A DNA stretch of 64,000 nt from the NCBI RefSeq assembly GCF_026711005.1, contig NZ_JAPPVJ010000001.1, positions 682,001 to 746,000 of the forward strand, in the 5' to 3' direction. This DNA is from Sphingobacterium sp. UT-1RO-CII-1. Lineage in GTDB: Bacteria > Bacteroidota > Bacteroidia > Sphingobacteriales > Sphingobacteriaceae. Under the pieces are notes generated by a model. It was given only the letters and a program-made list of their open reading frames with translations. It made no database searches and was not told the DNA's origin. Every line of letters starts with the position of its first letter. Within the stretch, counting starts at the first letter, position 1. Shown piece after piece: positions 43,339 to 51,980 of this stretch. The translations under genes and the position numbers were made by a program.

Positions 43339-45333
43339 ATGAACAAGATAAATACAATTGTTAAAAAAACGGGATTTAGATTGCGAATTTCTTTTATTAT
43401 AAGCATACTAGGGGCTATTACTTTCTTATCCTGCTCCAAAGAGGATAAGAAAGTAATACTACCGGACGGATCGACCAAAATAAGCGTAAGCATTGGTAGC
43501 ATAACTAGTGAAGATGTGACGACACCTAAGGGCAAAAGCATGTCAGCTAGTACTTTCATGAAGACTGGAGAAACGATCTTAAAAAAAGAAGTGGTTAAAC
43601 GAGGAGAGGATATAGAAATAGATATCACAACAGCAATAGGAAAAGATCTTTCATTTGGCGAAAACACACCTTATAGGGCAATAAATAGGGCAAATAGACC
43701 TGCTATTGCAAAACAAATGAGCAGATCGGGTATTGCGCCTTTAGCTGCGGACATACCAATGGAGGTGGGCGTGAAATATTGGCTGGTGCTCTATAACAAA
43801 GCAAGCCAACAGTTTGAACACTCTTTACAAGCTACATCGGGGACTAAAGTTGAATTGGACGTGGTAAAAAACCAGGAGTACGAATGGTATGCGTACTCCT
43901 ATGATAGTGAAGACAATATTCCCCCTTTAAATGCCAATAACCCAGAAATTGAAACGAAAATTGACAAACCGTTTTTATACGCCAGAGGTACAATAACGGC
44001 TACTGAAACGGGAAGTACACCGCTAGTGATTGTTTTCAAACACCAACTGCAACAGGTAAAAATACGCATAGACACACGCGGTGTGTTTGGTAATATTACG
44101 TCGTTATTAGCAAAATTTGCCCAAAACACCAACATAAAGACCACTGCCTTCAATATTAAAACCGGTAATATGACGGGCTCCCTTAATACGGCGCCAATAA
44201 GTAATTTAATATTTACAAATGTAGAATCAGACTCTGACCGTCAGCTGGAAGCCCGCTACTATACAGCTGAGCTTTCTAACCGGACTTATACCATTGATGT
44301 TGACCAACTAGCGGTGATATTACCAAACGGCGCCTCCGAAAGCTTACCAGTACAGGACCTGAGCGTTCAGGAGAGAACATTTTCATTTACTACGGGTGGT
44401 AAAGGGAAAGTACATTATGTCAAAGTCGAAGTCTATAAAGTAATACCTACAAAAAAAATATTGCACATTGAGGGGAACTCTGTTTATAGCTATGCGGCCT
44501 CTAACCCAGCGAAAGCCTCGGGCGCATTTTTAAGGGATGTTAGAAATTTCAGTTCTGTAAGCCCCTATGTACGCGTAAGAGGATTTGAACATGATGTACA
44601 AACATCAGGAGCAAATAAATTAAGAAATGCCCTAGCCAATCCGGCAACTTGGCCGGACATCATTATAGCAGGAATGTTTTCTGGCTTTACGCAAGCTGAC
44701 TATGACATCTTAGAGTTATATGTAAGAAGAGGAGGCGTTGTGTTTTTAATGATAGAAAACGCAAACCTGGGCCGCCCAGAAGTATTCTTCCAAAGAATAT
44801 TTAACTCACAAGCAGTGACCATGAAGCTTTATGATATAAGTGGTTCTATTTACAAGTTAAACAACGTGGACTCGGATGTTTTAGGATGGCCATTTGACGA
44901 TACACGCGGAAAATATTGGGGACAGGATGGTTCGTCAACCTTTTATATTGAGAATATACCTGCAGGTGAAAAAGAGAATATTTTTATTTATAGCGAATCT
45001 TCCGTAAATAGGAACAACCAACAGCCAGGAAGCGTGTCGATGTTCCGCCATAAAACGTTTAATTTGTTTTATGTTGGCGACACGGGGTTTTTATCAAATG
45101 AAAAACAATGGGGGCAGTATACTAGCTATACAATTGAGCCTTATGCAACCAATGAACAGAACTTTCCAGTTCCGCATACGGCATATGGACGCGCAGCCCA
45201 ATCAAACTCGCCAGAAGCAGGCACTCCTGATCGAGGATGGCACGTGCACAACTCGGCCATATTCGGCAATGTGTTTGCCTATTTAATTGCACAGGCACAT
45301 TATATGGAGCTCGATAGGTCACCCATTCAATAG
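43339..45333 (+). CDS. Fimbrillin-like lipoprotein with C-terminal glutamine-amidotransferase-like fold
   Basis: The ATG at 43339 (MNKINTIVKKTG...) leads to a lipobox FLSC and SKEDKK. The frame before it overlaps the small peptide and is not used. Residues about 130-350 look like the fimbrillin/major fimbrial-subunit fold (VGVKYWLVLYNK, VVKNQEYEWYAYSYDSE). From about 375 a second domain begins (KILHIEGNS, DIIIAGMFSGFTQADYDILELYVRRGGVVFLMIENAN), reminiscent of ThuA/GATase-like folds but without an obvious catalytic cysteine. The neighbour at 45622 is a paralogue. Probably surface-exposed, perhaps part of a fibre tip; inference. Confidence 0.7.
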   Translation: MNKINTIVKKTGFRLRISFIISILGAITFLSCSKEDKKVILPDGSTKISVSIGSITSEDVTTPKGKSMSASTFMKTGETILKKEVVKRGEDIEIDITTAIGKDLSFGENTPYRAINRANRPAIAKQMSRSGIAPLAADIPMEVGVKYWLVLYNKASQQFEHSLQATSGTKVELDVVKNQEYEWYAYSYDSEDNIPPLNANNPEIETKIDKPFLYARGTITATETGSTPLVIVFKHQLQQVKIRIDTRGVFGNITSLLAKFAQNTNIKTTAFNIKTGNMTGSLNTAPISNLIFTNVESDSDRQLEARYYTAELSNRTYTIDVDQLAVILPNGASESLPVQDLSVQERTFSFTTGGKGKVHYVKVEVYKVIPTKKILHIEGNSVYSYAASNPAKASGAFLRDVRNFSSVSPYVRVRGFEHDVQTSGANKLRNALANPATWPDIIIAGMFSGFTQADYDILELYVRRGGVVFLMIENANLGRPEVFFQRIFNSQAVTMKLYDISGSIYKLNNVDSDVLGWPFDDTRGKYWGQDGSSTFYIENIPAGEKENIFIYSESSVNRNNQQPGSVSMFRHKTFNLFYVGDTGFLSNEKQWGQYTSYTIEPYATNEQNFPVPHTAYGRAAQSNSPEAGTPDRGWHVHNSAIFGNVFAYLIAQAHYMELDRSPIQ

Positions 45334-45350
45334 TAAGATTACAACTATAT

Positions 45351-45402
45351 AAAACATGAAAACAGCGAAACTGATATCAGCTTCGCTGTTTTCATGTTTT
45401 AT
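45351..45402. terminator. Long bidirectional-type terminator
   Basis: AAAACATGAAAACAGCGAA (45351-45369) is an almost exact inverted match to TTCGCTGTTTTCATGTTTT (45382-45400), a 19-bp stem, flanked by A- and T-rich DNA. Confidence 0.8.
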
Positions 45403-45621
45403 TAGTATGTACAGAAAAATGATAATAATATAAATACTGCTTTGAAGCGAAACGCAAAGCCTTAAACAAGAAAGTTATTAGGATAATAAGTGAACTTTTC
45501 TTATTATTATTTTACTAACCATATAGCAATAAAAGACACCTAAAAAACCATAAAATAACTTGACAAAATAAATATAGACCCATACAAAAGATAAGACACC
45601 TAAAAAAAACAAAAATTGGAC

Positions 45622-47643
45622 ATGAGTAAAACATATGTAAATATGAAAAGAAAAGCATCTAGGATGCTCCGTTTTTTGACGATAGTAGCAACAACTATTA
45701 TCGTATTTTCTGCCTGCTCTAAAGAAAAAAATGATGCAGAAAGCTACAAAGACTCTGTAACATTAACAATCAGTGTAGCAGGCATGCAAGCCATAGAACC
45801 CACAGGGAGGCTTGACAAAGTAAAAAACATGTCTACTGCGCTGCATACTGCTAAAAACAACAACACGCCCCACCGCAAATTACTAAAGAAAGGCGATGTA
45901 GAAATGAGTTTTTCTGCAATAGAAGAATATGACCTGTCTCTTGGTAAAAGCAGCTCATCAATATCTTTAAGTAGAGTAAAACAAGCCAGTGTATATAAAA
46001 TGGCAAGCAACACGTCTCTCCCCCGTTTTGCTGCAGCCGATCCGATTCCGATGAAAACGGGGGTAAAATATCGCTTTGTGCTCCGCAACCAATCGACCCA
46101 GGCTTTCGAACAAGATGTGCAAGCAATATCAGGAACAGAGCTACAACTGGATATTGTAAAAGACCAGAACTACGATTGGTATGCCTATTCGTACGACAAT
46201 GAGGAAGATATTCCTGCGCTGCATACAAACAATCCACAAATACAGACTTACATAGACAAGCCGCTACTCTATGCAACAGGGGTAGTCAAAGCGACCTCTA
46301 GTGGCAACAACGCTGTGAAGATCAGTTTTGAACATCAGCTGAAGCAGATTCAAGTGCAAATCGACACACGAGGTATATTTGGAGATATCACTAACCATGC
46401 TGCAGAATTTGCAGAGGATAGCTATGTAAAAACGGGATCCTTTAACATTACTAGCCGTGCCATCACAGGGCTCGCCAAAGTGCCTACGACGACTTTAACT
46501 CTCGAGGATGTGGTGGAGGGCTCGAGTCGAGCAAAAAGCACGTCTTTTTACAGTGCCGATCTAAACCAGAACAGCTACACCGTCAAGTTTACCACGCTAA
46601 CCGTAACCCTTCCTAGCGGTAGCCCGATGGATATTCTGCAAGCTTTTCCTGAAGGCCGAGAGGAAACTTTTGATTTTGCTTCTGACAGCAAAGGAAAGAT
46701 ACACTCGGCACAGATTGACGTATGGCGGCATATAACTCAAAAACGGGTATTACATTTCGAATCAGACGCCCTTAATGGCACTACAGCATCAAATGCCAAC
46801 CGCGCATCTGGAGCATTCTTTTTTAGAAACACCACCAATTTCGGCCCCGACGTAAACAGTCATATGCGCACCGAACCCATTGTGCACGAAGTGATTGACA
46901 GAATATCTTCGGAAACTTTATACGATCGACTAGAAGGCCGCAATGCGACAGGAGTAGATCCTGATATTATCATACTAAGCCCTACAGGCAGTTTCAACGC
47001 TAAGGATTACGGCGCTTTAGCAAGGTATATCAACCGTAAAGGGGCTGTATTGTTTATGGTGAGCACCGATGGTGGCCGTACCTTAGAAGAATCCTTTTTT
47101 CCGCTTATATTTCCCAACAGCCCCAATCTATCTTTAAATAAATATAGTGAACCTGGAGGAATGTTTATGCTCAAAGACGTAGACCCTAATATTCTAACAT
47201 GGCCCTTTGGCGACGTCCGCGGTAAATATCGAGGGGGGCATAATGCGGGCAACTTATACTTAGATGATCTTTCGGCGACCGACCTCGCAGATATCGAAGT
47301 ATATACCGTTGGGACCAACAACTATCAAGAGCACCGATTGAACAGTATATCCATGTTCCGACATAAGAAGCTAAATTTCTTTTATGTAGGCGACGAAGGC
47401 TTTTTAGCCAACCATATGACAACGGTCACTGCCGCTGGTCCTAGCAACACAGCGGCACCCTTTACCATTGACGACAATTATTACCCCATAGAAAGAAAAC
47501 ATTACGGGCGTTCGCCACTAACAGGGGCTGTAGAGCCAAACAGAGATGGACTCACTTGGCATGCGCAAAACTCCATACTATTTGGCAATATCATTTCCTG
47601 GTTGCTCATGCAGTCGCAAGTGGACGGAGTAAATACACCTTAA
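45622..47643 (+). CDS. Fimbrillin-like lipoprotein, paralogue
   Basis: Two starts are possible: ATG at 45622 or ATG at 45643. The second gives a compact signal (MKRKASRMLRFLTIVATT, lipobox FSAC). The protein of about 670 residues mirrors its neighbour at 43339: fimbrillin-like first half (VKDQNYDWYAYSYDNEEDIPALHTNNPQI) and the same second domain (DIIILSPTGSFNAKDYGALARYINRKGAVLFMVSTDGG). It is separated from its neighbour by a strong terminator and has no SIAASS peptide of its own. Likely surface protein. Confidence 0.7.
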   Translation: MSKTYVNMKRKASRMLRFLTIVATTIIVFSACSKEKNDAESYKDSVTLTISVAGMQAIEPTGRLDKVKNMSTALHTAKNNNTPHRKLLKKGDVEMSFSAIEEYDLSLGKSSSSISLSRVKQASVYKMASNTSLPRFAAADPIPMKTGVKYRFVLRNQSTQAFEQDVQAISGTELQLDIVKDQNYDWYAYSYDNEEDIPALHTNNPQIQTYIDKPLLYATGVVKATSSGNNAVKISFEHQLKQIQVQIDTRGIFGDITNHAAEFAEDSYVKTGSFNITSRAITGLAKVPTTTLTLEDVVEGSSRAKSTSFYSADLNQNSYTVKFTTLTVTLPSGSPMDILQAFPEGREETFDFASDSKGKIHSAQIDVWRHITQKRVLHFESDALNGTTASNANRASGAFFFRNTTNFGPDVNSHMRTEPIVHEVIDRISSETLYDRLEGRNATGVDPDIIILSPTGSFNAKDYGALARYINRKGAVLFMVSTDGGRTLEESFFPLIFPNSPNLSLNKYSEPGGMFMLKDVDPNILTWPFGDVRGKYRGGHNAGNLYLDDLSATDLADIEVYTVGTNNYQEHRLNSISMFRHKKLNFFYVGDEGFLANHMTTVTAAGPSNTAAPFTIDDNYYPIERKHYGRSPLTGAVEPNRDGLTWHAQNSILFGNIISWLLMQSQVDGVNTP

Positions 47644-47655
47644 AACATAAACCAT

Positions 47656-47692
47656 TAAAAAAGCCTGGGCTTAAGAAACCCAGGCTTTACTT
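47656..47692. terminator. Terminator between convergent surface-protein genes
   Basis: AAAGCCTGGG at 47660-47669 pairs perfectly with CCCAGGCTTT at 47679-47688, followed by ACTTTACTT; usable in both directions. Confidence 0.75.
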
Positions 47693-47753
47693 TACTTATC
47701 AAAAAATCTCTTAAACCTACTTGCGAACACGATAAATAGGCACATATAAATAA

Positions 47754-49490
47754 TTAGTCATTCCTGACGCATCGAACGTTCTTGAAGCCACCATTTAATA
47801 AACTTATACCTAATATTGTGACCTCATTAAGTATTTTAGTATTATAGTTAACTCTGGGGACCGTACCACCAATGAGCTGCCACTCATAACTTCCTCTTAA
47901 ATGATGTGAGCCCAAATCAAGCAACCAGCCTAGGTCTAAAAATTTATCTGTAGACCATATTTCGAAGCGTGTACCTTTATTTCTATATACAGGCCAGCCT
48001 AAACCTCCAAGAGGGCCTAAATCTAAAAGCTGCTCCCACTGACCATTAAATTTAAATGTTAGCTTTGCGTCTGGGTAAAGTGTACTTGTGGAAGGCACAT
48101 CTAAATCATACATCATCTTCTGATCATTAGCGGCATTACTATTCGAGTAAGTTGCATTTACCATACTTTGTATCTCCTGAGGTGTAGGGTAACGCCATAA
48201 TTTTTCAGGATAAACTAACATGCAAGGGTCTCCACCTTGACGATTCGTGTTTTCACTGGCAGGAAGCACATCTTTAAAACCGAAAAAACTATTTTGATTG
48301 TCCGTTAACCTGTTCATATGCCCATACCTGTAAGGATTATGCCCCGCTTGATAATACAGATTTGACCTAGCCCATCTTATACCCTGAACTGTCAAAGCGG
48401 ACTCGACTAAATCAATCTTAGCAGCAACAGATTGCCCCAATGCCCCAGCAGGAAGTTTAGCAAATGTATAAGTGACAGGCGCTGTAAACTCGCGTGTCAG
48501 ACCAGGCTCGTCTAACTGAATTTTGAACCGTTTTAAATTCACCTTAAAATTATTTATATCAGCCGTTCTTGTGGTATAGAAATAGAATGCCCGGCGGTCG
48601 CCATAGCTATGGCCTTCAATTGCTTTATGTGCCGTATGTGTTCGCTGACCAGTGATTATTTGACTATCTGTAACAGCCCCGGACCAAACCGTCATGGTGC
48701 CTTTCCTAAAATAATCGTCTGCGAGCTCTATTTCGGCAGTCATTAAATCAGCAAACATTCCCATCGTATTCAGCTCAACCATAATGCGGCGTAATTTATG
48801 TTTAAATACAATACCAAGAGGCATTACAATTGCTGCAGAAGGGTTAGCAGGATTACTGACTGTAACCTCGCCAGCAGCATGTAGCAAATCTACACCTTCA
48901 CCAGTAGGGATAGTTGCATTGGACAAGTTAGAAGATGATGGTGCCGGCACAACTTCATCATTATTGTAAGAATAAGCCACCCACTCGTAAGTCTGCCCTT
49001 TTACAACGTCTATCTTAAAATCTGTACCAGCGGTCATCCCTCCATTATAAACAACCTGACCGTTATCTTTCTGTCTTAATATCAGATGGTACTTTACACC
49101 CTGTACCATGGGCTTTGTAGCTGCGTTCAACAAATTGGAAGGCTTAACAGCCCCAGCGGAAGCCTGTTTTGAAAGTTGAAATGGATTATCCTCTCCACTT
49201 CCGCTTGCCTCTACCGATAATACGGCATCAAAATCTGTATGGGTCACTAGTTCGACCTCTGAAAAGTTGTCAGCATGACTGGCATTACTTGTTTTCATTC
49301 CTGATAGTCCGGCAATTTTACCTATTTTAGCTCGTAACATACCATCTTCTATACCCGCTACAGAAACGGCAAGAATAGCATTTCCAGCAATATCGCCCAC
49401 ACCACTATCAGTATCCTTCGAGCAGCTATGAAAAAATAAAACAACAACCCCTAACAATAAGCAACTTTTATAAATAGATGTGAAATACAT
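47754..49490 (-). CDS. Fimbrillin-family lipoprotein with C-terminal FISUMP-like domain
   Basis: The 578-residue protein has a lipobox ending FFHSC with SKDTDSG, an N-terminal fimbrillin-type region (about 125-360: VQGVKYHLILRQ, VVKGQTYEWVAYSYNNDE) and a C-terminal domain (about 375-578) with RWARSNLYYQ, LWRYPTPQEI and a terminal NVRCVRN, the tail found in many Bacteroidota fibre and surface proteins. It is convergent with the paralogue pair and lies 35 bp downstream of the SIAASS peptide gene at 49526. Likely a surface or fimbrial component. Confidence 0.75.
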   Translation of the reverse strand: MYFTSIYKSCLLLGVVVLFFHSCSKDTDSGVGDIAGNAILAVSVAGIEDGMLRAKIGKIAGLSGMKTSNASHADNFSEVELVTHTDFDAVLSVEASGSGEDNPFQLSKQASAGAVKPSNLLNAATKPMVQGVKYHLILRQKDNGQVVYNGGMTAGTDFKIDVVKGQTYEWVAYSYNNDEVVPAPSSSNLSNATIPTGEGVDLLHAAGEVTVSNPANPSAAIVMPLGIVFKHKLRRIMVELNTMGMFADLMTAEIELADDYFRKGTMTVWSGAVTDSQIITGQRTHTAHKAIEGHSYGDRRAFYFYTTRTADINNFKVNLKRFKIQLDEPGLTREFTAPVTYTFAKLPAGALGQSVAAKIDLVESALTVQGIRWARSNLYYQAGHNPYRYGHMNRLTDNQNSFFGFKDVLPASENTNRQGGDPCMLVYPEKLWRYPTPQEIQSMVNATYSNSNAANDQKMMYDLDVPSTSTLYPDAKLTFKFNGQWEQLLDLGPLGGLGWPVYRNKGTRFEIWSTDKFLDLGWLLDLGSHHLRGSYEWQLIGGTVPRVNYNTKILNEVTILGISLLNGGFKNVRCVRND

Positions 49491-49525
49491 ATCTTCTCAA
49501 AATTAATCTGTTATGAAATATTTTA

Positions 49526-49708
49526 TTAATAATCTCCACGCTGTGTCCCACCGTCAATCTCATCACCCCATAACTCAACTCCTGGTGTATGCAGACTATT
49601 GTTATTTTCACCTCCTGTGACCTGCGCCGAACTGGCAGCAATGCTCTCTTCAAGCTTTACGTATTGCACCTCAACTGAAGGGGCAACATATATTTTCTTC
49701 TCATTCAT
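49526..49708 (-). CDS. Small peptide with SIAASS motif, second copy
   Basis: The 60-residue peptide (MNEKKIYVAPSVEVQYVKLEESIAASSAQVTGGENNN...) shares the core ESIAASS-x-x-V-x-x-GG with the one at 43137. Its first 20 residues (KIYVAPSVEV) match the style of small Bacteroidota peptides placed before fimbrial-type genes. Its C-terminus is acidic and glycine-rich. It precedes the 578-residue fimbrillin-like gene by 35 bp on the same strand. No signal peptide. Function unknown. Confidence 0.7.
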   Translation of the reverse strand: MNEKKIYVAPSVEVQYVKLEESIAASSAQVTGGENNNSLHTPGVELWGDEIDGGTQRGDY

Positions 49709-50170
49709 AATTAACTATTTTGATAAGCCTGCTTACAAACTCTATTTTTCTTTACTTAGGATATTTTGCTCAGTTATACACACAAAAGATAAACGAAAAC
49801 ATTTGCTCAGAAACTGCAGTAAAAACACTGCTATCTCAAAATTCAATTAGGCTGTTTAAGTATTATGATGCCTTTACAATTTCGGGTACAAGACCATAAT
49901 ATATCCCATACGCAAAGTTAAATAGAGGGTATAACAGGAGCGATAAAAAATATACTCATCCTTACTTATGCTGGTGTTTTCAGAATATTATTGAAAATAA
50001 AATGAATAAATCAGAATAAAATTCTGTCAAAACAAAACGACAACATCACAAAATAATATGACTTCGGTCACAAAAGGCTACATCAAGGTATATAAAAAAG
50101 AGAAACAAGTATTAGCAGAGACAAGTTTTGAGTGCATTCGAGTATGTTAAGTATTCAACTTATCATAGGC
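49709..50170. other. 462-bp intergenic region
   Basis: AT-rich DNA between the SIAASS peptide start and the photolyase stop. It probably contains the peptide promoter. No gene and no strong hairpin was found. Confidence 0.5.
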
Positions 50171-51469
50171 TTACCCTTCGTGAAGCGCAAGTTTATAAAC
50201 GCGTAAAGCCCGCTCCCGAGCCCATGAGTGATCTACAATTGGAGCGATAGGGTTTGTATAAGCAGTCGGGTTCCAACGCTTGATATACTCCTGATGAGGG
50301 TCAAATTTTCGACTCTGCTCGCTCGGATTAAAGACTCGAAAATAAGGCACAGCATCGCAACCACATCCTGCCGCCCACTGCCAATTGCCATTGTTTAAAG
50401 CCAAATCGTAATCATTAAGCTTTTGAGCAAAATAAGCTTCGCCCCAGCGCCAGTCAATCAGTAAATGCTTGGTTAAGAAACTCGCTACAACCATGCGTAC
50501 CCGATTATGCATAAAACCGGTTTGGTTTAGTTGGTTCATTCCAGCGTCGACCAGAGGATAGCCCGTATTGCCAGAGCACCAAAGTTGAAATTCATCTTCA
50601 TTATTCTGCCAAGGAATATTTTCGTATTTCGCTTTGAAGCAATGTTGCTGAACCAAAGGATAATGATACAATATTTGCATAAAAAACTCTCGCCAGATCA
50701 ATTGGTTCAACCAGGTTTCGCTATGCAACGTAGCAAAGGCAACAGCCTCTCTAACCGAGAGCGTACCGAAACGGAGCGCTATACCTAAACCACTCCCAGC
50801 ATCAAGACTGGGATAGTCGCGCTTTAAAGCATATTCCTTGACCAAATGGGAGTCGAGAACGGGCTTGGAGTATTTTATACGAGTAGGTGTAAAACCAATG
50901 GCAGACAAAGTGGGAAGCGCTATAGGTTCTAGACGCTTCAAGCTATTATAATGCGGCTGTACAGCTGCATAATCTTGTGCAGAAAGCAATGACTTCCATT
51001 TACGACTGTAAGGTGTAAAAACAGTATAAGGGCTACCGTCTTGCTTTACGACTTCAGCCTTATCAAAAATCACGTGATCTTTAAACGAATAAAAAGGAAT
51101 ACTATGCTTTTGTAATAAAGCAACAACCGCCGCATCCCGCCTGATAGCCGCAGGTTCATAATCGGTATTACAGTATACCGACTTCACATGATAATCAGTA
51201 AGTAGCTGCTTCCACACAATTAACGGATCGCCGATATAGACCCGCAGATCGGACCCATAAGCCTGAAGTTCTTTTTGTACAGCTTTTAAAGCTTGCAGTA
51301 TATAATCGACCCGCCGATCAGCCGTATCAGCTAACTCAGAAAGAATATTAGTGTCGAATATAAAAATTGGCAACGTGCAATAACCAGAACGAAGTGCAGC
51401 TGCCAACCCCCTATTATCACGAATGCGCAGATCCCGTCGGAACCAAAACACAGAAATATTATCTACCAT
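50171..51469 (-). CDS. phrB: Deoxyribodipyrimidine photolyase
   Basis: The 432-residue protein begins VFWFRRDLRIRDNRGL, typical of class I photolyases/cryptochromes, with an N-terminal alpha/beta domain (about 1-165) and a helical FAD-binding domain (about 185-430): LIWREFFMQILYHYP, NQTGFMHNRVRMVVASFLTKHLLIDWRWGE and the tryptophan-rich NGNWQWAAGCGCDAVPYFR followed by RVFNP. It repairs UV pyrimidine dimers using light. A cryptochrome role cannot be excluded. It is a single gene, divergent from the hybrid kinase. Confidence 0.9.
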   Translation of the reverse strand: MVDNISVFWFRRDLRIRDNRGLAAALRSGYCTLPIFIFDTNILSELADTADRRVDYILQALKAVQKELQAYGSDLRVYIGDPLIVWKQLLTDYHVKSVYCNTDYEPAAIRRDAAVVALLQKHSIPFYSFKDHVIFDKAEVVKQDGSPYTVFTPYSRKWKSLLSAQDYAAVQPHYNSLKRLEPIALPTLSAIGFTPTRIKYSKPVLDSHLVKEYALKRDYPSLDAGSGLGIALRFGTLSVREAVAFATLHSETWLNQLIWREFFMQILYHYPLVQQHCFKAKYENIPWQNNEDEFQLWCSGNTGYPLVDAGMNQLNQTGFMHNRVRMVVASFLTKHLLIDWRWGEAYFAQKLNDYDLALNNGNWQWAAGCGCDAVPYFRVFNPSEQSRKFDPHQEYIKRWNPTAYTNPIAPIVDHSWARERALRVYKLALHEG

Positions 51470-51980
51470 AAATTTTCATTAATACAACACTTAATCAAGC
51501 TAATTTACATGGTAAAAAACGATTATCATATTTTATTATTAATCAACAAAAACACTTCGCGATAATAATGTACGTCTCGCAACATTAGGTTTAACAGCAC
51601 CCTTAATTCTATTCGAACAATAACACTACTTTAAAAGTAAAGAAAATATACCATATAATAAGACTGTCAATTACTTATAGTAAAAAATTTACAAAACACA
51701 CCTGATTAAGCATAAGCTTTTGTGTATCTTTGGGCACGTTTTTAGCCTATTTTCAAGAACTAAACTGTTTTTATATCGGATAACAACATTTATATCTACT
51801 CTTTAAATATTCGACAAGTATGCACTATTATCCAATAAGAGCATGAGGACCGCATAAAGGAAGTACATAGTTTATATTATGTGACATGCGTCATATGAAT
51901 ATTCAAAATAAACAGGCATCATTGGATTTAAATAAAACATAATTGGTATACATGCCAATAGTAACACTAAATATAAAATA
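51470..51980. other. 511-bp divergent intergenic region
   Basis: Divergent promoters for photolyase and hybrid kinase are expected. TATCTTTG at 51725-51732 fits the Bacteroidota -7 consensus TAnnTTTG on the plus strand, but no convincing TTTG lies at the usual distance upstream. No gene is seen. Confidence 0.4.
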
